Below are positions 36,430 through 49,600 of a stretch of DNA of 60,000 nucleotides, piece by piece. A program made the position numbers and the translations under genes. The stretch comes from Owenia fusiformis (taxonomy: Eukaryota; Annelida; Polychaeta; Sabellida; Oweniidae), in assembly GCA_903813345.2 (NCBI GenBank), contig CAIIXF020000007.1, positions 26,215,564 through 26,275,563 of the forward strand. Direction: 5' to 3'. The notes under the pieces are model-generated. The model was not told the DNA's origin. It saw only the letters and a list, made by a program, of their open reading frames with translations, and did no database searches. Positions within the stretch are counted from its first letter, which is position 1; every line of letters starts with the position of its first letter.

Positions 36430-36830
36430 GACATGACAACTCGAAAAATGACCAATTCTCTAGAAATAAAGAGTCCTTTAGAAATGACTAGTTCTCTAGA
36501 AATGAAGTTTTCAAGAAATGACAAGTCTGGAAACTGATTTTTTTTAAATGACCAGTATTCTAGAAATGACTAAAAAAGCAATGACAAGTCCACAAGAAAT
36601 GACCATCTAGAAATGACCAATCCTTTAAAAAAATGAACCAGTTGTCTAAAAATAACCAGTCCTCTAGAAAAGACCAGTTCTTTAGGAATGACCCGTCATC
36701 TAAAATAACAAGTTCTCTAGAAATGATAAGTTCTCTAAAAATTACTAGTCATCAAAAATAAAAAGTTATCTGGAATAACCAGTACTCGGACACAACCAGT
36801 CATCGAATTTAAATAAACAGTCTTCTATAC
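36430..36830. repeat. Degenerate minisatellite (CTCTAGAAATGACCAGT)
   Basis: About twenty imperfect units near TCTCTAGAAATGACCAGT, 17-25 bp each. Confidence 0.8.
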
Positions 36831-37834
36831 TGTAAGCTAGAAAAGTAAAAGTCCTTGATACTTTGCATGATTAAATCACATTGTCTCTGTCCTTAAACTA
36901 GATTTATTCATCAACCATTGTATTGCTCACTGTATATCGGTTCATTGCATTTATCGGTCAGATAGTAATTAGAGATATTTCCCTTAGAAAAGCACTTATA
37001 ATAGATTTGTATGATGTTTTGAACATTTCAAAATGTATAGTATTAATAACAAACAACAAATCGATAGTAACTTTGTAATAGCTAAGTCACATATATAAAT
37101 TGGAGGCAGCTGAAAAACACAAGGGCAACATTTGAAAATAATCATTCCTAATTTATAACTGAATTTTACCGCTTTTCAAGAATTGATAACTCACAATTTC
37201 AAAAACAGGGGATTTTCATGAGGTTATAATGTGGTGAGCAAAAATAGTCAATCAACATGATAATTTTGCTGCCAATTTAGTTTAAAAAGTTAGTAGCTGT
37301 ATCCAAAATTGAAAGTGATGAAGCCCAGGTACCATTAAAAAAAACATTACATTTTTTATAGTAGCTTTTAAAATTGCAAATAAAAATCAATTCAAAAAGT
37401 GTAAGCAGAAAATATTGAAATAGAAATGACAGTATGCATTTTACACAAAATATAATTTCTAAAGATATGAATGCAGTAGTAATGCAAAAACGCTTTCACT
37501 TTTCACTTAGTTGTTGAAAGATTATAGATTATTTCATGATATGACATATTGGAACATTACAAAACATTTTCACTGGACCCCCCAAGGGAGTGCGTGTAGC
37601 TGCACCTTAAGCACTAAAATATAGGCAAAAAACATTATATGTACACGAACATCCATTTGACTGGTCAAACATTCCCATCATCTCTCATGCTATACACAAA
37701 CTGATATATGGCCTCTTGCTACAGCAATGTAGCATTTGGGACTAATTTCATCCATCCTAAAAGCATTTGCAACTAGAACCAATTAACACTGATTGGGAAA
37801 GGCAATACAATTGGTCAGGTGATCTGTACAGAAC

Positions 37835-37895
37835 TACCCTTTGCATTCGTTCAACTTCACTACCTAAAAGAGAGCTTCGTCTTCACTCATTTAGT
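37835..37895 (-). mobile_element. Inverted 3' end of a TACCCT-family element
   Basis: ACCCTTTGCATTCGTTCAAC, then TTCACTACCTAAAAGAGAGC, is the reverse complement of the family's 3' end. With the neighbouring 84-bp copy it makes an inverted repeat. No matching 5' end was found to its left or right. Confidence 0.65.
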
Positions 37896-37929
37896 GTACA
37901 ATCAATTTCTGAACATATTATGAGTTAAT

Positions 37930-38013
37930 TACCCTGCGTGCAGAGTCTAGTCAAACTACTACTAAGACGAAGCTCTCTTTTAAGAAGTGAAGTCGAACGA
38001 ATGCAAAGGGTAT
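37930..38013 (+). mobile_element. TACCCT-family MITE, 84-bp minimal copy
   Basis: It starts TACCCTGCGTGCAGAGTC and ends GAATGCAAAGGGTAT, with a perfect 8-bp target duplication GAGTTAAT (37922-37929, 38014-38021). Almost all internal sequence is missing. It sits beside an inverted fragment of the same family. Confidence 0.85.
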
Positions 38014-39439
38014 GAGTTAATCAGAGTTAGTTGTCAAAATACAGATGACCTTCTTTATATGGTCATTTCCTCTGACATCATTGCATAGTTAATGAGCAAG
38101 CATTCCTTCCATTTTGCTGATTGGTTGAGAAAAGATCAGTGCGGTAAGTTTGAAATTATTTATGACCTGGGTTGTCACAGACATTGGGCGTGGGGGTAGG
38201 GCTGCTTAACTGTAATATACAAGAATTAAAAATTTCAGATATATAAAATGACAGTTTTGCACCTTGTTAAGGTAAATAATACACCATACAAACCAAATCT
38301 GATTGATTCAATTTTCAAGACAAGTATTCAAAATACATACATAAACATAATCTTTTTGCTATATTGGTGTAAAGGGGAAATGCATACAAATCAAATATAT
38401 CATATGTCTAAATCAACCAGCTTGAAACTTTATGTTTAGACTTATCAAATAAAATGTTAATCTAAGTATACACGATTTTAAAAGTAAACTTGTTTTCTTT
38501 TCAAAGTAGGTATCTAGCTGGTCAGCATTCATACTCTTGGGATCACATAAAAAACTGAGGGATCTGTTTTATAGTCAGGACATCTAATTAAAAATAAAAA
38601 AGGATGATTTTACATAGAAACAGTTGCAAAATTGCTAAATTTCTCAAAACAAAAACAGACCAAATAAATTCACCTGTTGCATGCTTCTAATGAAAACCCT
38701 GAGGCTAATCTACCTGTTATGACATCTGTCAGTGTTAACATATCAAGGAGTTTCAATCCAGATACCCTTGCAAAAAATGACATTTAACCAGAACAATGTT
38801 TTCTAGATGTGTGAAACATGTGAATAAACTAGAAAGGGAATTAATTGAGAGCTCTACAAATTCATAGTAAATTCTGGAATTTCATACCTATATATTCATC
38901 CTTCAAATACATGTACTAAAACCCTTGAATTATTTGTAAGGGAATTATATTGATTACCTCTATAGCTATTGTTAGAGGTATGTGCTCAAGTTATTATAAA
39001 TGTTTGAACAAATTAAGTTCGGAAACAGGTCTGTTGAAACCAGATTCTTAATCAGAAAGAATCAATACATTTCTGCATTTCTTCAGCTCGATCTACCTGT
39101 TGCAGTAGCAGTAGCAAGGATATTCCTTTAGCTCTGGTCATAAGGAATTTTTCCATCTTGAAGATATAATCATTTGGACATGATATAAGTGCCATAATTA
39201 TACATCAATGCATATATAGTCACTTTTTGAGATAAACATATGTTAAAATAAATCATTGAAAATCATCTAAAAACTAGTTTTCAAAAACAATAATTGCATT
39301 AAAATACAAAACGCACAAAAAATTGCACTATTATGTAAACCAAGTTCTGGTCATTAACATGCCATAATGAAACTTTTAACCAAATACATGGAAAATGTGA
39401 GGTTTACTTGAAAATGATTGAAAATGTGAATATTATTAC

Positions 39440-39950
39440 TGCGGTATATGGCATACACGCTAACCAATGAGAACGTGATACGGAAGTACGCAATTGTCAA
39501 TTGCATCGATTGAACGAACAAGTAAAACGTTATAAATTATTATAATGATTACTGAATCAACAGTACTGTGTATCGAATATATCAACTTAGCAGAAGTATA
39601 AGTCACCAATCTCGCGTAATAAACTTACTCAATCAATCCAGGATTCATATATTAGTACTCGACGCACTAAGTATATTGGAAATCCAGCGTAGTTTTACAT
39701 TTAGAGGCGATTCTTGCAACCAATCAAATCAAGGCTTTCTGTATCACGTTTTCACTTGCCGTATATGTCATATTCACCTGCGGTATATGGCATATTTCGC
39801 AAGTGAGTATGACATATCGGGTATTCACTGAAATCAATGTATCGCATATTCACTGCGGAATATCGCATATTCACTGCGGAATATCGCATACTCACCTGCG
39901 GAATATGCCATATACCGCAGGTAAGTATGGCACATTCACCCGTATCACAA
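39440..39950. repeat. Palindromic GCGGTATATGGCATA repeats
   Basis: TTCACCTGCGGTATATGGCA at about 39774 is inverted at 39902-39924 (TATGCCATATACCGCAGGTA). Between them a 22-bp unit, GCATATTCACTGCGGAATAT, repeats. A further GCGGTATATGGCATA is at about 39442. Confidence 0.75.
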
Positions 39951-40228
39951 ATACCGCGCAACCATGAATATATGCCAAATACAGCGTAACAAATATAACA
40001 TGCCGGTAGTTATTGAGTATTTAAGATTCAGAAATGTCCCAAAATTGAAATAAATAGTACCATGGATACTGGGCCCACATGGTAAATGTGGAAAATTCTC
40101 CCATAGTGTGAACAGACTACAAGGATTCCAGTAATGTTCGAATCACAATAACCTTGTTTCACACTTAGTAAAAAATAAGCAATCAATTACAAATCAATTC
40201 TAAATTCATAACCTAATTAGGTATAATT

Positions 40229-40762
40229 TACCCTGCACACAGAGCTTAGTTATAAAACTACAATCTGCCTAGAATATAAATGCAGTGATCTCCCCATGTC
40301 ACTTTTACCGGGGGCTCCCCCTACTTGAAACCAAAGGCCCCCCAGTGGCACCCAGTTGGAATCTGCACTTCAACTTCTGATTTGAAAAATGAGTGAAGTA
40401 AGCACCTACACTGAGATATTGTGAGCATAGCAAGTGCTGATTTTTCAGACTTGAAATCTTGCACCCAGTTGAAAATTTTTTTTGGGGAGAACACTGAAAT
40501 GATATCACAGTTTAGCAGCCCACCCTCACAATTGGTGCCCATAACAGCCCTACCATGCTGACTTTTTCTCAACCAATCAGCAAGCTGGAAGGAACATGTG
40601 CTAAATGTGTACTCATTACTATGCGATGACGTCAGACGAAATGAGAAAGGCATCCGTATTTCGACGACAAACTTGGCTCGGTGAGTTCAGAGATTTAAAC
40701 TGAAAGATCATAGAGACAAAGCTCTCTTTTAAGAAGTGAAGCCGAATTAATGCAAAGGGTGG
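40229..40762 (+). mobile_element. TACCCT-family hAT-like MITE, longest copy
   Basis: It starts TACCCTGCACACAGAG and ends GAAGTGAAG...GCAAAGGGTG, with degenerate flanking repeats (GTATAATT/GTATACTA). The interior includes ACCAATCAGC near 40573 and a perfect TGACGTCA near 40626. It is intergenic, left of TMBIM6. The open frames here are not genes. Confidence 0.75.
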
Positions 40763-40800
40763 TATACTATTTTAGCATGTACATGGTTTTGGTTTTGAGC

Positions 40801-41041
40801 TACAGTTGGGGACAAAAATAAATGACAGGTCGATTTTCGATCACCATTTCCTAATTATGGTCGTCTGAAAGCCCATAATTTCCAATATTGTCTAGATACA
40901 TATCCCTTAAAATTTGTATATTTCACATTTTGTATAATCTCATCCACTGATGTATGGCCTCTTGAAAATTCTCTTATTTTTAACATGGGAAATTCTCACT
41001 TCAGCAAATCCACCTGTCATTTATTTATGTCCCGAACTGTA
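40801..41041. mobile_element. MITE with TA target duplication (CAGTTGGGGACA ends)
   Basis: TACAGTTGGGGACAAAAATA on the left matches the reverse complement of the right end (CTACAGTTCGGGACATAAAT). The inverted ends extend about 30 bp through AAATGACAGGT and are flanked by TA. The 241-bp size and CAGT start fit a Tc1-type MITE. No coding sequence. Confidence 0.85.
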
Positions 41042-41892
41042 GAAGCGAACAAATAGATCTGTGTGACAACTTGGCTCAAAAAATAGAATTCCAGCTACAG
41101 CACACTCAGACGTAACCTTCTATGTGTTATTTCAGAAACGACAAAAACAATATAACTGTATGACCAGACAGGCATAGAAAAATCATCTATAAAGTCACAA
41201 CATTTATAATATTGTCAAAATAATTCCCGGGGAAAAACAATTGAACTTGAAAAATAATCCATCAAATTGTTTGTTGAACTTTCGACGCTTTTTACAAATG
41301 CAAATCTACTTACCCATTATTTTCCAAGAGTCATATGGTGTTTATAATATCGAGGTAAGTGTTCACAAAGTTACCGTTGACTGTAATGAATAATTGAGGA
41401 GATAATCGATGTTTTGTGAACAGATTTGTAAATCCCTCTTTCTATCGGAATGCCAACTTTACAGTACCCGGATGTTGCTCAATTACTAAGTGGTTTCATT
41501 TCCTCCGGTGTAATAGACAGTTAACCGGGGATTTTAAAGGATCGTTTCGTTACTAATTTATTTGATCTATGATGAAGATTCTTTTCTTTGTCTTAGGTTT
41601 GGTTATGCAATGAAACATAAACAAATTTGACAACTTAGTCTCAATCGTCTCCGTCCCTTCTATATGTTCTAATCCCTCTAGTTTGTCAATGATTACTTAG
41701 GTCCAAAGTTACTGAACACAGTTGGCTCAAAAGACACTTCTGTCAGCTTGGTAGAGTAAGTTCAAAGCCTAGCTAGCCTTACCTTCTTCTAAGGCCACTG
41801 TATCAAGTATTGGCTAGAGACTCGAGTAAAGCTAGCCTAAGTTAGCTAGAGACTCGAGTAAGTCACTGATATGTAATTTATTTACTTTAGTC

Positions 41893-41922
41893 ATGGGCTT
41901 TCATCTAGTTGAAAGCCCATGC
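41893..41922. repeat. Short perfect hairpin CATGGGCTTTCA
   Basis: CATGGGCTTTCA and TGAAAGCCCATG flank a short spacer. A very similar hairpin is at 52839-52861 (ATGGGCTTTC/GAAAGCCCAT), and half of it near 40868. Confidence 0.7.
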
Positions 41923-42827
41923 TTTAGTGTCACCACATTCACCCCATCCCCTTTCTAAGACCAAAAAGTTAGTTATCCAAAGCATTGTAACCATACGGGC
42001 TAGTCATTCAGAGAATTGATGAACCTAATAGCAAAGAAGCTTCATGTGGTAAAAACTATCAAGTTGAACATGGACGCCATCTTTAAATCAATACCAGAAT
42101 TAACATGGGTTCTGAATTAATTTATTTCCTAAATTCTAAAAGGACAACTGAAATACGGTAGGTTTTCTTAACTTGCAGCTATAAAAATTCAGTTTTCTGC
42201 ATTGTAAGCCAAACGTAGAGTTCTCGCGATAACCATTATATAAGTATTAAGAAATGATAATTAACATAACAAGATGGATCAGTCAGATTGACCCCCACGT
42301 GATCAGTAACGTCATACACGATTTATGATTCTGATTTATTGGTTTCTTGGTAATCTCATCACATCGTCATAGTTCCAATTGTTGTGTAAACAAATAGCAA
42401 AACATTTTGGTATTATGATTTCACCAAAATGGGCCATGTGATGGCCAAAATACGTCAAAAATTGCTTACTATTCTAGTTTATTAAACAACTAGCATGCTC
42501 ATTAGAATAAAGCAGTTGCCACATTACTGATTAGATGTCATGTCCAATTACATTCATTGTTAATTCAAAAATGACCATTCTCTAATTTTCACAACCAATC
42601 AGAATGTAGCATAGCAGTAGAAATGCACCTTCAGTTTGTGCTCTTTATGACATTCTGTTCAACTCGTGCTGAATTTCACCCTATTGAAATGGACTATCAT
42701 TGTTTATTCCTTAAATAAAATTACTTTATGTCTCAATTACTATTTCAGTTGTGCTTTAATACTTTCAGGTCTACAAAGCAGTAGTTTAAATTAAACATAA
42801 AACTATAATGTTTAAAGGTTCCAGAAA

Positions 42828-42833
42828 TTTATT
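42828..42833 (-). terminator. Candidate TMBIM6 polyadenylation signal
   Basis: This is an AATAAA on the minus strand about 800 bases after the TMBIM6 stop. Cleavage would fall near 42,810. The stretch between stop and signal is AT-rich with no coding sign, consistent with a 3' UTR. Other AT-rich hexamers nearby are possible. Confidence 0.3.
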
Positions 42834-43638
42834 CATTCAATAATTCTGAATACAATAATCAAGAACAAGAAAAAAACAAAATAAAATTTTCATCACATAA
42901 CAAAATTTTGTCAAAATTATAAACAAAATAGTAATTACAATCATTTGAACAAAGGAGTAAAATTTCTGTGTATGATTCAATTATAAATCTAGGATATTAT
43001 GTACATCTTTTTGACATCACAACACTGAAAAATAAGCACAGAATTGTGTTAACTCAAAAGCGTTTATATTACTTCATTTTGTCTTTCATACACTATAGTT
43101 ATATACCCTTTCCAAAAATAATACTTTTCCAAGCCAACAGTGCAATACAAAATATAAGCATGTTAGATAGGGTAATACTATTAGTTCTGTATTAGTTCCA
43201 TGGAGTTATTAAATGTAAAATATATTGATATATCCTTATTTCAACAGTCTGTGTCGCGATATCCATGATTTTAATGTTTGAAATATACACCATTGCACAT
43301 CTTATATGGAATAAATACTTCGATAAAGTTGGTTAAAAATATTACAGCTTCATTTTATGAAAGTACAAGCATAATATACCAGTCATCAAATTTCAAACTA
43401 CTCCATATAGAATGCCTCATGTATTTCTTTATGGATAAATACTTCAGTCAAAGATGAGCAATGGCATATCAATTTTCTCAAGTTTGTTTCAGAACCAAGT
43501 GATGCCAGGAGTACGGAAGTTTCTCAGGGATCAAGATATTTCCTGGGATTCAGGGTGTGTCCTGGTTGTGAGGTTGTTTCCTTGGGGTATTTCAAATAAA
43601 GTTTATAAATCCAGTGTAAAACAGTTTAGAAGAACAGC

Positions 43639-46600
43639 TTAGTCCCTCCTCTTCTTCTTGTTTTCCTGAAATTACAAAATTAACCTCCCTTATATACATT
43701 CTTATAAAAAATGAGCGACCCTAATTATATTTGTATTAACTGTATTATCATGTAACCTTACATTATATAAACTTAAAAAAAATTAACCTTAGTTGAATTA
43801 TTTAAGTTTTGGTGGTCTTAAAGAAAGACAAGGTTGAGCTAGCCTTCATCATCTACATCAATTCATCTGTATTGCTTACGAGAGATCTCTTAGATCTGTA
43901 AGGACCAATCAAAATTCCACGGTTCTTACATGAGAGGAATCAAAAATCTCATATAGAGCACATTAGGAATATTTGGGAAAAACTATATTCTGACTCAACA
44001 CCTAACTCATAAATGTACCTTGTTAGCCAGGATGATCATGAGTTTTTGGAAAATCTGGATAAAGTCAATGAAGAGGTCGATGCTGTGCCAGATAAAATCT
44101 TCATCTCCTCTGCGGCATTTTTCTACAATGAGCTGGGTGTCGTAAAGGACAAAGGCGCACATGATTCCAAGGCCCAGGTATAGTCTCAGCTGAAATAAAC
44201 AGAGTGTGCTTTAATATGTTATTTAAAAAATAAGCCGAAATAGACTTATAAATGGGGATTATAAGTAGAGCATATTGTGCAAAGTGTACTAAGGACTTGA
44301 TTTTGGTTTATATTATATTTTCAGAAATTATGCTGAATGCATGCTATGCTGCATCGGTTTCAAGTCTCAAAGGTTGGATTTAATCCATCTAATACAGGAT
44401 TTAATTACAATATGTCTCTCTACTCGTATCAACTTTTCTTCGGTCTTGTTTTTTGAAGCTTTGTATCTCAAATCACACTCTGGGCTAATTCTCTTCAGAC
44501 AAACCATTTGTCCACTGATGAGTTTATAGCTACCACACTTGTGTATATTACAAACTTACCTCAAAGATAAGCTGGGATCCAATGAAAAGGTTTAGGAGCC
44601 CAAGCAGAAGAAGGATGGAGAGTCCAGAGAATAAAGATCCTGAAAAAATAAATAAAACTGTGACATTTTTCTTGCATTTAAGTAAAAGTTAATATACAGT
44701 ATACACTTTGTATTTAAAATATAGGAATTGATTGCATACATAAATAAACATTCCCCCATACACAGAACCAACAATATTTGATGACACTGAAGAAAAGAAG
44801 TAAATTCTCAGAAAATCTCCTTGGGCAGTGAATAAGCAGGAATGGAGAGATAATCCGGATAAATTTTTTCATGGTAATGATCCAATATGGTATTAATATG
44901 GAATTTATCCTAACATTGGTGAATTCATGACCTTCAGGGATATTTCTTATCCTAATCTCAATCAACCTACGTTTAATTTTAGGATAAAAATTCTAAATCC
45001 AATGTAATTTGAATAGATCTTGGGGAACCCCCCATTCTAGGATTGTACCAATTCACCAATTATTTATCCAGATCAATAATCCAAGATTTATCCTAAAAGA
45101 TAAAACTTATTCGAAAATAAAGCTCATAATATTGTTAGTTCAAACACAACAGAATATGGGGCTCATAACGATGAAAGTCCTGAAAGAGACACTTAAGAGA
45201 GGTTGGCCCCAGTGCTGATATCCCCGATGTAATACAGATACAGATTAACTTATTTGGATGAGGTCTCAGACCACATGAATTCACGGAACATGTCATATAA
45301 ATATGATGAATGACACGGATAAATTGTCCAGTCCTTTTCTCAAAAGGATTTACAATGTGATTTCTATTTAAATTCTTACCACCAAGATAGAGCCATTTCC
45401 TGTTGGGACTGAGGAGAGAGCACACAGAGAAGCAGATGAATATCACGCAGGTTCCAAGGAATGCAGTTGGTACAATGGAACTGTCAATGTACATCACGGC
45501 ATTTAAAATTGGGCCAAGAGAAAAGCCTGCAATACAGAAATACACAATAAAGTTCATATTATATGTAGACAAATACAAGGCATTAACATGCAAAATGTCA
45601 CCACCTGTCATTTGTCACAGATGCTGAACACCAACCACTGACTGCCATCCACATTGAAAACAATAACAATATGTCACTACTTGTGATGGTGTCATAACAC
45701 AAGTTCAATAAATATATTACAACAAAAATCTGTGGATTTATCCTTTTTATTATATTCTGTAGTTACGTGAGGTGTTTTTGTAACATCATTTTGAAAATAA
45801 CGTCACATCAGACATAATGTATAGTTGAGACCATTATTACTAAGAGTTATTACATAACAAATCCAACGTCATATACAACGTTTTATTACAAGATACATTT
45901 GCCTTATGCCAACTCAGAAAGAAGTACATATTTTTCACCTCATATTAACGCATAAAACAATGTCAATATAAAGCTAAAGATTAAAATAATAAAAGCAAAA
46001 AGTGCACTGAACTGAGTGAAAATTTTACGACACATGTCATAAAATGAAATTGAAAGCACTTTCTCTGGGAGTTATTATGACTATGGTTTTAATTTTTATT
46101 TTAGTGGCCTTTTATCTCAATAATTTCAATAAAATACGAAATGCACTGAAATATTTAAAGTAAAAGCAGTTTTCTATAAATAAATGATGTCAGTAATGTT
46201 CTAGTTAATACATATGTAAACAAGGAGGATTGGAAGCCAGGGTTCCAACTTGATGCGATATTGCTATTCTTGCCTGTATATTTGTATGGCTGCAAATATG
46301 TAGAACGGCCGATATTCTTGATTTTGAATTTTGTATTTCATAACAAGACTATGTATTACCCATATATGGAAGAATATTGAGTTGCGTCCCTGGGAGCCAA
46401 TCGTCCTTGTATGTAAATGTGTTGGTGCAAAAATGAGTGGACATTATTCTTTTATGTTATAATCTTACCTGTGAAAAGAGCGAATGCTCCCATTATGCCA
46501 AGTCGTTTAGGTACATTTTCACGGTTATGGGGGGTAGAAAAAAGCCAGAACAACAACCCAAGGCTGATAATGCATGTAAGGAATCCACCCTGGAATTAAA

Positions 46601-49600
46601 TAAAGAAATATTAAGGTGGCAGAAAGGTCAGGGACAACATGATTTGTGCCTCAGTCATATTTGATCTACAGCAACCATACAGCAGCTGTAAGCTTCCCAA
46701 AATTGAGAGAATATGCAGCATAAAATATAAGCAGCACGATGTATATATTTAATAAATCTGCAGTCACTGTACAACTGCAGTACAGCAAACAGGGTATATA
46801 TTTGACCAAATACATGATAATCTGACCCAATAATTTGAGCAATATCCAATGACAGGACCCATCGTATTAACAAAAGAATTACCAGGTGAAGAGAATCAAT
46901 GAATACTATCAGTGTTTTCAATAAAGTCTGAAAAGTGGGTCCCAAAATACAGCAAGATGGCAGCGTTCATACATAAATAACTCAATGTTTTTTTCTATCC
47001 CAGCATCAAAATTCTGCCTACCCTGCATGCAAAGTCTAGTTAAACTACACTCTGCCTAGTAGAGACTATATTACAGTTTAGTAGCCCCACCCCCACGATG
47101 GGTACCGGTGACAGTTTGGGTAATAAACCACTTTTGACCTACGCGCTGACCTTTCTTCCACCAATCAGCGAGCTTGAAGAAACATACGCCAAATGTGTTC
47201 TAATTAATTATGCACATGTCATTGGTCAATTCCGGGCTCAACGATGATGTCAGAAGGAATGACCATATATAGAACTTCGGTCAAATTTGGCCGGCGAACA
47301 CTGATTGGCGCGGTGAGTTCACTGGTTTATTTTAGTTTGAAAGAGTGAAGATGAAGCTCTCTTTTAAGAAGTGAAGTCAAACAAATGCAAAGGGTAGATT
47401 CTGCCCTGCTTTGCATGAAAATGCCATATCATTGAAAACTATGATAAAATACTATGCAATAGTCTGATAGACTGATAACCCAAAACGAATATTACATTAC
47501 AAATATATTTTCAACAAAAAAAAGGTTAGACTAACCCCATATATCTAAATGGTATATTTCTAATAACAACAGTTTTACTAATGCCTAGACAGTATGTATA
47601 TAACCAGGAAGTAAATATGGTATCACATGATGCGTTACAAAAATTATTAACATGCAAATGGCGCCAGGTTTCTGATATTAAGAAATAAAGTTATTTTGAA
47701 CATAACAGCAGTGCCCTCACCAGAATTTTTTCTGAGGAGGATTTTGTTATTTTTTAGTGGAAAATTTTGTAACATTTGAGCAACATTTTGCAATTTTGTA
47801 ATTTTTTTTATCATAACACTTGGAGGTGCATCTAATTGCATTGAGAACATTTTGGTTTTATAAAATACATGGGGGTTCTCCACCTGAGATTTCAATGTGG
47901 GGAGATCGCTGAACAGTGTGTAGATTCTCTATGGAAATTGCCAAGCATGCAAGCCATCTGCCTCTCCAACATTTTACAGAAATAGTAATATTGAGACACT
48001 TTTTACTGAAACTCTAAAAATGATAACCAATTGTAGGGCTATCTCATCTTTATCTTCAAGTTGCATGGCCTATTTCTCAGACGCCGACGTCGCCACTGCC
48101 CATAATTACAATAATCTTATCATTTTTGGGCCCCTAGATTTCATTGCAAAATTCTCATATGATCAATATTAGTGATATGCCTATTTAATCCATATATAGA
48201 TCCCACTCTTGCATTTCAAAACAAGATCACGGTGACATGTATTAATAAAAAATGTGTGATAATATCAAATACAAAACATGAGTTTAACGCAAGCTAATCT
48301 ACTTAGCATGTACATACGATATTACAGAGTTATAATCCAGAAGTAGTTGTTGATTTCATATTACACATAACACAGTCTATAATAAGGATGTCTAGAAGGG
48401 CAAAAGGGATTTAAAAACTTGATTGTTTTTGATAACGCCATTCCCACTAGATTCAAAAAGTTACAATTTCCCAGCTGTAATTTAATAGATCTGAGTATAG
48501 ATTGCACCAAGATGCATCTAAAAGATTCTGGTTGGCAATGCTGTCTCAAATTTCCCATTAAAGGGGCACTCACTAATACGATAACAGTGACCATGACATG
48601 ATCTTGTAGATCAGACATGGCGCTGACTCTATGCTTACTAAAAGTAGAATCATGGAACCACAAGAGACAATAATCAGAGCAATCATTACACTGGATGATC
48701 CTAAACTTACCTGCATGATTCCCATGAAGACTGTGAGATAGGCCCCCACAGCCGCACTCATCATAGAAATAGCAAGGCAACTGTAGACATTCTTCAAATG
48801 TTTTTGTACTGGCTTTTCCCTGAAAGTATTATAGACAATAATCTAATTGCATTAGAAAGCAGAATGAGTAACACAGACACTAAACCATTCATTACATAGC
48901 TTTTTTCAACATGTTTCAGAACAAAGACATCAACTCTGCTATGTAAAAAGTACCAATGAAAAATTGGGAGCAAGGATTTTCCGGATAATGTAAAAGCAAA
49001 AGTGGTAGAGTTGAAGAATGAAAAGCTTGAAAAGAATTCAATAACTGAAACAACACTTGATAACCAAAAGTCAATGTAATATTTCATTCACCATTTTGAT
49101 TGGTTCTTTAATTTGATTGGTTGTTCCAAAAGACAACATGACTGGGCTGTATGAAGTGAAACACAATAAAATATTGGCATATTCTAAAAATGTGACTTAT
49201 TGCCTAGATCATTTATCCTAAAAATATCATTCACTTCAAATCAACAGTATCATTGGCCATTTAATAAGACAAATATCTAGATTATCGTGTTTAAATTTAG
49301 ACGACCCTAAATCTAAAGATTTTGTAAGTGAAATATATGCTGCTATAGGGCGCTATACATGTAGTTGAAAAATACTAATGAATCTAACATGAGTTTGCCT
49401 TATCTTGGCCTTCTAATTAGCATTGAAATAGATAACAACATATATTCTAAGATGATAAAAGAGATGACTTTATTTTGACATTGTGAATTTTCTACATTTG
49501 GAAAATGTGGGGGTATATGTATCCCAGCTTATTAAATATAGCAGGGCATGTTCAAAATATTTAGAAATTAAGTCAAGACATAATAGTTAAGTGATCAAAC

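Larger units (their letters stand above)
34829..42827. other. Gene-free region right of the transposon
   Basis: Eight kilobases with only the repeats listed separately (minisatellite at 36.4 kb, hAT-like MITEs, palindromes, a TA MITE). A small hairpin AGTGGGTGTCATACCCACTT is at about 35841. No exon was recognised on either strand. Confidence 0.5.

Noticed and set aside
45135-45611. 158-codon minus-strand frame as a single-exon gene
   Set aside because: Only 45380-45526 is coding (TMBIM6 exon 4); the rest reads through intron sequence and a MITE.
48361-48780. 139-codon minus-strand frame
   Set aside because: It is a shadow of TMBIM6 exon 2 in another frame, extended into the intron.
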